From NCBI GenBank assembly GCA_021791615.1, contig JAJYWG010000280.1, positions 1 through 15,541 on the forward strand: a stretch of 15,541 nucleotides of DNA. The letters run 5' to 3'. This document shows, one piece after another, positions 7,413 to 13,311 of the stretch. The translations under genes and the position numbers were made by a program. The notes beneath the pieces are model-generated. The model was given only the letters and a program-made list of their open reading frames with translations. It was not told the origin of the DNA and did not search any database. This stretch comes from Actinomycetes bacterium (GTDB lineage: Bacteria > Actinomycetota > Acidimicrobiia > Acidimicrobiales > RAAP-2). The first letter of the stretch is position 1, and every line of letters starts with the position of its first letter.

Positions 7413-7949
7413 TCAGCGACCCGAGTGTCCGAAACCGCCAGTGCCGCGACCAGCACCTCGACCAGCACCGTGACCGATGCCGGGGCCTTCGGACGGTGGC
7501 AGCTCGTCGAGGGAGCCGACCACGACGAACTCGGCACGGCACACCGGCTGGACCACCAGTTGGGCGATGCGATCGCCCGGCCGGACTTCGTAGGGCTCGA
7601 CCGGGTCCGTGTTCACGAGCAGCACCGACAGCTCACCCCGGTACCCCGAGTCGATGAGCCCAGGGGTGTTGAGGCAGGTGACGCCGTGGCGAAGGGCCAG
7701 GCCGCTGCGGGGCTGGACGAATCCTGCGAACCCCTCGGGAATGGCCACTGCCAGTCCGGTGGGGACCAGCGCGCGCCCGCCGGCCGGGGCCAGCAATGCG
7801 TTGATGCGCGCGTAGAGGTCAGCGCCTGCGTCTCCTTCGTGAGCGTAGGACGGGAGCAGGACATCCGGATCGAGCCGGGCCACCGGCACTCGGGCCACCG
7901 GCACTCGGGCCACCGGGGCCAGGGGGTCCGGGGCGCGGGCGTTCGGCAC
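7413..7949 (-). CDS. dut: dUTP diphosphatase (dUTPase)
   Basis: 178-aa trimeric-type dUTPase hydrolysing dUTP to dUMP and pyrophosphate, which keeps uracil out of DNA and feeds dTMP synthesis. All five motifs are present: [10 protein letters not shown] (38-47), [11 protein letters not shown] (80-90), [11 protein letters not shown] (97-107, catalytic Asp100), [13 protein letters not shown] (123-135) and the C-terminal [10 protein letters not shown] (169-178). It is longer than the usual ~150 aa for two reasons: an N-terminal PVARV repeat from a 15-bp DNA repeat, and a [11 protein letters not shown] spacer before motif 5. The GTG start has a TACGCT box 6 nt upstream (7956-7961) and a TTGGGG -35 at 17-bp spacing (7979-7984), with no Shine-Dalgarno, so the mRNA is probably leaderless. 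First gene of a two-gene operon with the WS/DGAT gene. Cytoplasmic. Confidence 0.95.
   Translation of the reverse strand: MPNARAPDPLAPVARVPVARVPVARLDPDVLLPSYAHEGDAGADLYARINALLAPAGGRALVPTGLAVAIPEGFAGFVQPRSGLALRHGVTCLNTPGLIDSGYRGELSVLLVNTDPVEPYEVRPGDRIAQLVVQPVCRAEFVVVGSLDELPPSEGPGIGHGAGRGAGRGTGGFGHSGR
7876..7920. repeat. Three 15-bp tandem repeat units in the 5' end of dut
   Basis: Two exact copies of CGGGCCACCGGCACT (7876-7890 and 7891-7905) are followed by a diverged third (7906-7920). The unit is a multiple of three and is read on the minus strand as PVARV repeats in residues 12-25 of Dut, ahead of the conserved core. Its length makes unit gain or loss tolerable for the reading frame. Confidence 0.85.
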
Positions 7950-7955
7950 CGCAAG

Positions 7956-7984
7956 AGCGTACTTCGAGCATCGACCGTCCCCAA
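7956..7984 (-). promoter_or_regulatory. Promoter of dut and WS/DGAT (leaderless)
   Basis: Minus strand TTGGGG (7979-7984), a 17-bp spacer, then TACGCT (7956-7961). The -10 ends 6 nt before the GTG at 7949, which places the transcription start at or next to the start codon. The TTG of the -35 and the TA...T of the -10 match the housekeeping-sigma consensus. Confidence 0.5.
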
Positions 7985-8002
7985 CTGGGACGCGACCAGC
8001 GT

Positions 8003-8257
8003 CTACTTGTAGCGGAAGTGGACGAACACCCGGCCGAAATTTTTCGAGTCCTTCTCCACTCGGTCGTACAGTGCCTTGATCTCCTTTTGGTCGAGGAAGC
8101 GCAGGACCCTCTTCTTCAGCTGGCCGCTTCCTTTGCCGGGGATGATCTCGACGGTCCGCACCTTCTTGTCGATCGCTTCGTCGATGATGGCCCGAAGAGC
8201 CCGGTCGATCTCGTCGCCCCGGTTGTAGATGTCGTGAAGGTCGAGCTTCAGCTTCAC
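8003..8257 (-). CDS. Stand-alone Smr-domain protein
   Basis: 84-aa protein consisting only of a Smr domain, the C-terminal nuclease/nucleic-acid-binding module of MutS2 and of many stand-alone bacterial proteins. The N-terminal LDLH (5-8) and the glycine loop [11 protein letters not shown] (38-48) are the two diagnostic Smr motifs; the conserved Gly after LDLH is replaced here (LHDIYNRG). It is Lys/Arg-rich, consistent with nucleic-acid binding. The frame extends to 8329, but the GTG at 8257 was chosen because the upstream residues (Cys/Trp/Arg-rich) are unlike the family and a TAGACC box lies 7 nt before this GTG. No Shine-Dalgarno is seen, so it may be leaderless. It is divergent from orn across 98 bp. 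Whether it cuts DNA or RNA (for example in ribosome rescue, as reported for some Smr proteins) is not decided by sequence. Confidence 0.85.
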   Translation of the reverse strand: MKLKLDLHDIYNRGDEIDRALRAIIDEAIDKKVRTVEIIPGKGSGQLKKRVLRFLDQKEIKALYDRVEKDSKNFGRVFVHFRYK

Positions 8258-8264
8258 GTGACCA

Positions 8265-8270
8265 GGTCTA
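8265..8270 (-). promoter_or_regulatory. Candidate -10 box for smr-domain gene
   Basis: TAGACC on the minus strand ends 7 nt before the GTG at 8257. It lacks the final T of the consensus, and no good -35 is visible. Supported mainly by its spacing, which matches the neighbouring orn and dut starts. Confidence 0.3.
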
Positions 8271-8342
8271 CACCACTCCGGGGTCTCGCGCCGCCAGGCG
8301 CACGTGCACCGGCCGGATCTGCTGCACACGTCCCCCCGGCGC

Positions 8343-8348
8343 TAGCAT
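8343..8348 (+). promoter_or_regulatory. Candidate -10 box for leaderless orn mRNA
   Basis: TAGCAT ends 7 nt before the GTG start at 8356. With no Shine-Dalgarno in the 15 nt before the start, transcription would begin at the start codon. The -35 region (around 8320-8325, TGCTGC) is weak. Confidence 0.45.
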
Positions 8349-8355
8349 CACCTCG

Positions 8356-8958
8356 GTGCTGGCCTGGATGGACCTCGAGATGACCGGTCTCGACCCTGCA
8401 CGGCACACGATCGTGGAGATCGCCACCTTGGTGACCAACGACGATCTCGAGATCGTCGCCGAGGGTCCCGACCTAGTGGTCTCTGCCACCGAGGCACAGC
8501 TGGCCGCGATGGACGATTTCGTCAGGGCAATGCACACCCGATCGGGTTTGCTCGCGGCTATCGAGGCCTCGACCGTCTCACTTGCGGACGCCGGAGCAGC
8601 GACGCTCGAATTCCTACGCCAACACCTCCCGGTCGATGAGAAAGTCCCTTTGGCGGGTAATTCGATCGGGACGGATCGGCGCTTCCTGGCCGCCCATCTC
8701 CCCGACATCGACGAATTCCTGCACTATCGCTCGGTCGATGTCTCCACTGTCAAAGAGCTGGTCCGGCGCTGGTTCCCGGCCGCGCTCGAAGCCGCTCCGC
8801 ACAAGAAAACCGCCCACCGAGCGATGGACGACGTGAAAGAGAGTGTTGCCGAGCTGGCCTTCTACCGGGCAGCAGTGTTTCGGTCTCCCAATTCGAGCCC
8901 TTCTCCCGAGACGGGCGCCACTACTGCTTTGACGAACGCTTCTGGTGAGCCACGGTGA
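8356..8958 (+). CDS. orn: Oligoribonuclease (DEDDh 3'-5' exoribonuclease)
   Basis: 200-aa enzyme degrading 2-5 nt RNA fragments, including pGpG in organisms that use c-di-GMP. The DEDDh set is complete: Asp6 and Glu8 in WMDLEMTGLDP, Asp107 in GNSIGTDRRFL, and His154/Asp159 in HRAMDDVKESVAELAFY. These match E. coli Orn D12, E14, D112, H158 and D163 in spacing. About 25 residues of Ser/Thr/Gly-rich tail (176-200) follow the usual end of the fold (E. coli Orn is 181 aa). The start is a GTG followed directly by the first beta strand (LAWMDLEMTGL), so no alternative is plausible. The stop overlaps the downstream acyl-CoA synthetase start by 4 nt (GTGA). It is divergent from the Smr gene. Cytoplasmic; essential in many bacteria. 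Confidence 0.96.
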   Translation: MLAWMDLEMTGLDPARHTIVEIATLVTNDDLEIVAEGPDLVVSATEAQLAAMDDFVRAMHTRSGLLAAIEASTVSLADAGAATLEFLRQHLPVDEKVPLAGNSIGTDRRFLAAHLPDIDEFLHYRSVDVSTVKELVRRWFPAALEAAPHKKTAHRAMDDVKESVAELAFYRAAVFRSPNSSPSPETGATTALTNASGEPR

Positions 8959-10835
8959 CGCCTGACACCGAAACGCCGGACACCGGAACGCTGGGCGCCA
9001 GAACGCCTGACACCGGAACGCCTGACACCGGAACGCTGGGCACAGAGAACCCAGAGCAGACCTCGACGATGTCCATCGCCGAGGCCACGGAGCGGCTCAC
9101 CGCCCCTGGTCAGCTCTTCGAAATGGAGGAAGTGGAGATCCGTGGCGTGCCCACTCGCATCTGGAAGGCGGCACCGCCGACGTTGCGATCGGTCCTCGAT
9201 CTCTCCTTGGGGTATGGGGATGCCGATTTCTTGGTCTACGAGGACGAACGGACGTCGTTCGCCGAGCACTACCGCATCGCATCCACCTTGGCCCGCCGCC
9301 TGCAGGACCGCTTCGGCGTGGGCAAGGGCGACCGGGTGGCGATCGCCATGCGCAACCTCCCGGAGTGGGTCATGGCGTTCTGGGCGATCGTCACCGCGGG
9401 AGGTGTGGCGGTGCCATTGAACGCCTGGTGGACCGGGGAGGAGCTCCAGTACGGCTTGGCCGACTCGGGCTCGGTGCTGGCGTTCGTCGACGAAGAGCGT
9501 GCCGCCCGCATCCGCCCTTACCATCGCGAGCTCCCGCGCCTCAGATCAGTGATCGTGGTCAGCGAGCAGCGTGGCCAGCCGCCTGTGGCCTCGGCACAAG
9601 GCATTCTTGAGCTTGCCTTCGGCGAAGCGCTTGGAGTCGTGGAACCGTCGGCCAGCCCGCCGGACGTCGACCTCCACCCCGACGACGACGCCACCATCTT
9701 CTACACGTCGGGCACCACCGGACGTCCCAAGGGAGCCGTCGGGACCCACCGCAACACCTGCACCAATCTGATGAACCTGTTCTTCATCAATTCGCGGAGC
9801 CAGCTCCGCTTCGGTGCGTCCCTCGTGGACTCTTCGGGCGGGACGCAGAACTGCTACCTCCTCACGGTTCCTCTGTTCCATGCCACCGGATGCCATGCCG
9901 TGATGATCACCAGCGCCGCGGCCGGCGGGAAGATCGTCATGGTCCACCACTTCGACGCCGAGCGCGCCCTGGAGCTGATCGAACGTGAGCGCGTCACGAC
10001 CTTCGGAGGCGTGCCCACGATGGTCATGCAGGTGCTCGACTCCCCAGACCTGCACCGGCGGGACACCTCGTCGGTGCGGTCCGTCTCGTACGGAGGGGCA
10101 CCTGCGCCGCCCGAGCTCGTCCGTCGAATACGCCAGCACTTCCCTGTCGGCCAGCCGGGAAACGGGTACGGGCTCACCGAGACGTCGGCGGTCACGTCCA
10201 TGATCACCGGAGCCGACTACGTCGCCCATCCCGACAGCGTGGGACCGGCGGTCCCGGTCACCGACGTCGCCGTCGTCCCCGAGGACTTCACCGGCCTCGA
10301 GCCGAGCACGGAGCTGCCCCGCGGGCCCAAGGTGACCGGCGAGCTATGGGTGAAAGGACCCCAGGTCGTCCGGGGCTACTGGAACCGGCCCGAGGAGACG
10401 GCCCAGGTGCTCACCCGTGGCTGGCTCCACACCGGCGACGTGGCCCGCATCGACGAGGAGGGGTTCATCTACATCGTCGACCGGGCCAAGGATGTCATCA
10501 TCCGCGGGGGAGAGAACGTGTACTCGATCGAGGTCGAAGACATCCTCTACGAGCACCCCGCCGTCGCCGACTGTGCCGTGCTGGGCGTGCCACACCCCAC
10601 CCTTGGCGAAGAGGTCGGCGCTGTGGTGGTCCTGCGTCCAGGACACAAGGTGACCGGCGAGGAGCTGGCTCGCCACGTCAGCAGTCGGCTGGCCGGTTTC
10701 AGCACCCCCACCCACTGGTGGTTCCGCGACGACCCACTCCCCCGGAACCCTGCCGGCAAGGTGCTGAAGCGCTCGCTGCGGTCCGAGATCCTCGGCACCG
10801 AGGACCCCGGACCCGCACCGGCAACCGGGAACTGA
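8955..10835 (+). CDS. Long-chain fatty-acid-CoA ligase-like AMP-forming synthetase
   Basis: 626 aa from this GTG; ANL-superfamily enzyme activating a carboxylic acid (probably a fatty acid) to acyl-AMP and then acyl-CoA. Motifs: the P-loop-like YTSGTTGRPKG (250-260), NGYGLTET (403-410), the GWLHTGDVARIDEEGFIYIVDR hinge region followed by IIRGGENVYSIEVE, and the C-terminal NPAGKVLK with catalytic Lys602. The GTG start overlaps the orn stop by 4 nt, suggesting coupled translation. The first 31 residues are five-residue TPDTG/TLG repeats unlike the family, so initiation at the ATG at 9069 (588 aa, MSIAEATERL) is a real alternative; neither site has a strong Shine-Dalgarno. Chain length is not determined. 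Neighbouring crotonase and WS/DGAT genes fit acyl-CoA metabolism but lie in separate units. It ends ahead of a hairpin shared with the convergent peroxiredoxin gene. Confidence 0.9.
   Translation: MTPDTETPDTGTLGARTPDTGTPDTGTLGTENPEQTSTMSIAEATERLTAPGQLFEMEEVEIRGVPTRIWKAAPPTLRSVLDLSLGYGDADFLVYEDERTSFAEHYRIASTLARRLQDRFGVGKGDRVAIAMRNLPEWVMAFWAIVTAGGVAVPLNAWWTGEELQYGLADSGSVLAFVDEERAARIRPYHRELPRLRSVIVVSEQRGQPPVASAQGILELAFGEALGVVEPSASPPDVDLHPDDDATIFYTSGTTGRPKGAVGTHRNTCTNLMNLFFINSRSQLRFGASLVDSSGGTQNCYLLTVPLFHATGCHAVMITSAAAGGKIVMVHHFDAERALELIERERVTTFGGVPTMVMQVLDSPDLHRRDTSSVRSVSYGGAPAPPELVRRIRQHFPVGQPGNGYGLTETSAVTSMITGADYVAHPDSVGPAVPVTDVAVVPEDFTGLEPSTELPRGPKVTGELWVKGPQVVRGYWNRPEETAQVLTRGWLHTGDVARIDEEGFIYIVDRAKDVIIRGGENVYSIEVEDILYEHPAVADCAVLGVPHPTLGEEVGAVVVLRPGHKVTGEELARHVSSRLAGFSTPTHWWFRDDPLPRNPAGKVLKRSLRSEILGTEDPGPAPATGN
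8958..9047. repeat. Six 15-bp tandem repeats at the orn/acyl-CoA synthetase junction
   Basis: Six consecutive 15-bp units follow the consensus ACGCCTGACACCGGA. Units 4 and 5 (9003-9017, 9018-9032) are identical; units 3 and 6 share an ACGCTGGGC variant, so a higher-order period of 45 bp is visible (units 1-3 and 4-6). In the synthetase frame they read TPDTE, TPDTG, TLGAR, TPDTG, TPDTG, TLGTE. The array begins at the last base of the orn stop codon. Confidence 0.92.
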
Positions 10836-10877
10836 AGAGGAGAATCTGGCTCCTGGGCTCGCTCTGGAGCTGACCAG

Positions 10878-10910
10878 ACCCCTCTCGCCTCAGCGGTTCG
10901 GCTGAGGGGT
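10878..10910. terminator. Bidirectional terminator hairpin between converging genes
   Basis: CCTCAGC (10888-10894) pairs with GCTGAGG (10901-10907) around a 6-nt loop. An alternative longer-range pairing, ACCCCTC (10878-10884) with GAGGGGT (10904-10910), uses the same 3' arm. It lies between the acyl-CoA synthetase stop (10835) and the peroxiredoxin stop and overlaps the last peroxiredoxin codons. No U-tract on either strand, so it is a tail-less candidate. Confidence 0.5.
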
Positions 10911-11525
10911 GACCCGGAGGTAAGGCTTGAGAGCCTTGAACCCCTTGGGGAACTTGGCCTTGGCATCCTCGTCCGACACCGACGTCGCAATGATGACGTC
11001 TTCACCGTCCTTCCAGTTCACCGGCGTCGCCACTGAATAGCCGGCCGTGAGCTGGAGGGAGTCGAGCACCCGGATGATCTCGTCGACGTTGCGGCCCGTC
11101 GAGGCCGGGTACGTGAGGGTGAGCTTCACCTTCTTGTCCGGGCCGATGATGAACACCGAGCGGACGGTCAGGGTGTCGTTGGCGTTCGGGTGGATCATGT
11201 CGTAGAGATCGGCCACCCGGTGATCCTCGTCGCCGATCAGCGGAAAGGCCAGGGCAGCCCCCTGGGTCTCCTCGATGTCGCCGGCCCACCCCTTGTGCGA
11301 CTCGACCGAGTCGACCGACAAGCCGATGAGCTTTGCGTTGCGCTTGTCGAACTCGGCCTTGGCCGCCGAGAAGGCGCCGAGCTCGGTCGTGCACACGGGG
11401 GTGTAGTCCTTGGGGTGCGAGAACAGGATGCCCCAGCTGTCCCCGAGCCAGTCATGGAAACGGATCGTCCCCTCGGTGGTCTCAGCCGTGAAATCGGGAG
11501 CGGTGTCGCCCAGTCGAACTGCCAT
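10890..11525 (-). CDS. 1-Cys peroxiredoxin (Prx6-type, AhpC/TSA family)
   Basis: 211-aa thiol peroxidase reducing H2O2 and organic hydroperoxides. The active-site segment HPKDYTPVCTTE has the peroxidatic Cys45 and is the Prx6 form of the motif. Cys45 is the only cysteine in the protein, so there is no resolving Cys and reduction must come from another thiol or partner protein. The N-terminus LGDTAPDFTAETTEG is typical, and the C-terminal extension (about 150-211, including the GRNVDEIIRVLDSLQLT segment) is the dimerisation part of this subfamily. The ATG at 11525 is set by an excellent Shine-Dalgarno, GAGGAGGAA (11532-11540), 6 nt upstream; the open frame upstream has no family similarity. 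A promoter lies at 11600-11628. It is divergent from the crotonase gene. No signal peptide, so cytoplasmic. Confidence 0.95.
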   Translation of the reverse strand: MAVRLGDTAPDFTAETTEGTIRFHDWLGDSWGILFSHPKDYTPVCTTELGAFSAAKAEFDKRNAKLIGLSVDSVESHKGWAGDIEETQGAALAFPLIGDEDHRVADLYDMIHPNANDTLTVRSVFIIGPDKKVKLTLTYPASTGRNVDEIIRVLDSLQLTAGYSVATPVNWKDGEDVIIATSVSDEDAKAKFPKGFKALKPYLRVTPQPNR

Positions 11526-11599
11526 GTGTGGTTCCTCCTCTATCGCTTTCTGCACCGGCTCGACGCGTGTTGCGCCGGTCGATCTCGTCGTTGCTCGAC

Positions 11600-11628
11600 A
11601 CCCTAGCGGCTCCCCGCTCAATTGTCGA
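11600..11628 (-). promoter_or_regulatory. Promoter of the peroxiredoxin gene
   Basis: Minus strand TCGACA (11623-11628), a 17-bp spacer and TAGGGT (11600-11605) form a good actinobacterial housekeeping-sigma promoter. The predicted start near 11593 gives a leader of about 70 nt ending in the strong Shine-Dalgarno. The long leader contrasts with the leaderless arrangement at dut and orn. Confidence 0.5.
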
Positions 11629-11725
11629 CTCGAATAGTCAGGAATCTGTTCGCCGCTCACTCGTCCGCCCTCGGGGCGTGTGGCATATCAACGAACGCTG
11701 TTGGCTCCCGTGCGAGAATCATTGC

Positions 11726-12529
11726 GTGAGCCAGGGGGAGCCAGCAGTCGGCGGTCACGGGTCGGAGACCGTTGGCGTGGAGAAGGATGGGTCGGTCACG
11801 ATCGTCTCGATCAAGCGTCCCGAGGTTCGCAACGCGGTCGACAGCGCAACTGCGGCGCGCTTGCGCACGGCGTTCGCCGACTTCGACGATGACGACAGCG
11901 CTCACGTGGCCGTGCTGACGGGTTCCAGCGGTCATTTCTGCAGTGGTGCCGATCTCAAGGCGCTGAGCTCGGGCGACCGGCGACCGGTCCCCGATGCCGG
12001 CCCAGGGCCGATGGGGCCGACTCGCATGGTCCTCTCGAAGCCGGTCATCGCTGCCATCGAGGGGTACTGCGTGGCCGGGGGCTTGGAGCTGGCGCTGTGG
12101 TGCGACTTGCGCGTGGCAGCGCGTGACGCAGTGCTCGGAGTGTTTTGCCGGCGCTTCGGGGTCCCCCTCGTCGACCTTGGCACCGTTCGCCTGCCCCGCC
12201 TCATCGGGCAGAGCCGGGCAGCCGACCTCATCTTGACCGGGAGACCCGTCCCGGCGGGCGAAGCCTTCGAGATCGGTCTGGTCAACCGCTTGGCCGATTC
12301 CGGGCACGCGCTCGCCGATGCCATCGCTCTGGGCCACCAGTTGGCGGACCTCCCCCAAGTCTGCCTGCGTAGCGACCGGCTCTCGTCGCTCGAGCAGTGG
12401 GGTCTCGGGGAGGAGGCAGCGGCGGTCAACGAGGCTCGTCGAGGACGGGAAGTTATCGCGAGCGGCGAGACGCTCCAAGGTGCTGGACGCTTCGCCGGCG
12501 GGGCCGGACGAGGCGGGCGCTCCGTCTGA
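11726..12529 (+). CDS. Crotonase-family protein (enoyl-CoA hydratase-like)
   Basis: 267 aa from GTG 11726. The crotonase fold binds acyl-CoA. The oxyanion-hole segments are FCSGADL (71-77) and GYCVAGGLELALWCD (113-127). Aligned without gaps to rat mitochondrial enoyl-CoA hydratase, Glu121 sits at the first catalytic Glu (E144), but the second (E164) is Cys141, in VFCRRFGVPLVDLGTVRLPRLIG. Hydratase activity is therefore doubtful; a related acyl-CoA isomerase, hydrolase or other crotonase reaction is possible. I recall the same FCRR-GVPL signature in actinobacterial EchA-type proteins annotated as hydratases. The start was chosen because earlier in-frame codons lie in promoter DNA; the Shine-Dalgarno is weak, and a GAGAAT box 6 nt upstream could make it leaderless. 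The stop overlaps the next gene's ATG by one base (TGATG), so the two are translationally coupled. Confidence 0.85.
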   Translation: MSQGEPAVGGHGSETVGVEKDGSVTIVSIKRPEVRNAVDSATAARLRTAFADFDDDDSAHVAVLTGSSGHFCSGADLKALSSGDRRPVPDAGPGPMGPTRMVLSKPVIAAIEGYCVAGGLELALWCDLRVAARDAVLGVFCRRFGVPLVDLGTVRLPRLIGQSRAADLILTGRPVPAGEAFEIGLVNRLADSGHALADAIALGHQLADLPQVCLRSDRLSSLEQWGLGEEAAAVNEARRGREVIASGETLQGAGRFAGGAGRGGRSV

Positions 12530-13257
12530 TGAGCTCACCGCTGTCGAGAACCGAGACGGAAGGGTCGCCGACTGGCGTGCCGACGGTGGCGGCATTCGAC
12601 TTCGACGGGACGATCACGAGTGGCGGCAGCGTCATGCCGTTCCTCATCCGGGTCCGGGGGTTCCTTCCGGTGACCCTGGCAGCCCTACGGACCCTGCCGC
12701 TGCTGCTGCGGGCAGCTCTCCTCGGCGGCGAGTCTGCCGACCGGGCCAAAGAGGCGCTCTTCTCCCGTCTGCTCGCAGGGCTTCCCTCCGATCAGGTGGA
12801 CGCCGTCGCGTCTGCGTTTGCCGCCGAGCACCTGGCGCGGCGACTGCGTCCCGAAGTGAGGGAGCGGATGGACCTCCATCGCTCGCTGGGCCATCGGCTC
12901 GTCGTGGTCTCGGCGTCTCCTGAGTGCTACGTACGGGTGGCCGGCGAGCTCCTTGGGGTCGAGGCGGTGCTCGCCACCAGGCTCCAAGAGGGTGGGGGGC
13001 TTCTGACCGGGCACTTCGAGGGGCGCAACTGCCGCGGTGCGGAGAAGTACGCGCGCTTGACCGGCTGGCTCCGAGCTGAAGGTCTCCACGGCGCAGGGTT
13101 GCCCCAGCCAGTGCTGTGGGCCTACGGGAACAGCCGAGGCGACCTCCGCCTGCTGTCGGCGGCCGACCATGGGATCGACGCCGGTCGGCTCGGACGGCTC
13201 GGTCGTCTACGCCGCTTCCCTCGCCTGGGTGACCCCGCCGTCGCTCCGCGGGCCTGA
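12529..13257 (+). CDS. HAD-superfamily IB phosphatase (SerB-like)
   Basis: 242-aa haloacid-dehalogenase phosphohydrolase of subfamily IB. Motif I is AAFDFDGTIT with nucleophile Asp24 and acid/base Asp26; motif II is VVVSASPE (Ser128); motif III is the Lys in GAEKYARL (Lys173); motif IV is YGNSRGDLRLL (Asp205). The cap region between motifs I and II is helical and hydrophobic near residues 42-65 (PFLIRVRGFLPVTLAALRTLPLLLRAALLGG), as is common in the HAD-IB relatives that act on phospholipid-like or phosphoserine-like substrates. The substrate is not predictable. The ATG shares a base with the crotonase stop codon, so it is probably translated by coupling. After the stop, a weak GC-rich fold precedes TTTTT at 13296-13300, the only T-run resembling an intrinsic terminator in this part. 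Confidence 0.9.
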   Translation: MSSPLSRTETEGSPTGVPTVAAFDFDGTITSGGSVMPFLIRVRGFLPVTLAALRTLPLLLRAALLGGESADRAKEALFSRLLAGLPSDQVDAVASAFAAEHLARRLRPEVRERMDLHRSLGHRLVVVSASPECYVRVAGELLGVEAVLATRLQEGGGLLTGHFEGRNCRGAEKYARLTGWLRAEGLHGAGLPQPVLWAYGNSRGDLRLLSAADHGIDAGRLGRLGRLRRFPRLGDPAVAPRA

Positions 13258-13311
13258 AAACATCGCCGCCTTGGCGCTTCGGTGGACCGCCCGACTTTTT
13301 CGCGAGCCGCC

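Noticed and set aside
8958..9047. Possible CRISPR-like array at the orn/synthetase junction
   Set aside because: The 15-bp units are contiguous with no spacers and no dyad; it is a coding minisatellite.
11657..12595. 312-aa minus-strand frame opposite the crotonase gene
   Set aside because: No recognisable family and it would occupy the divergent promoter region; the plus strand carries clear crotonase motifs.
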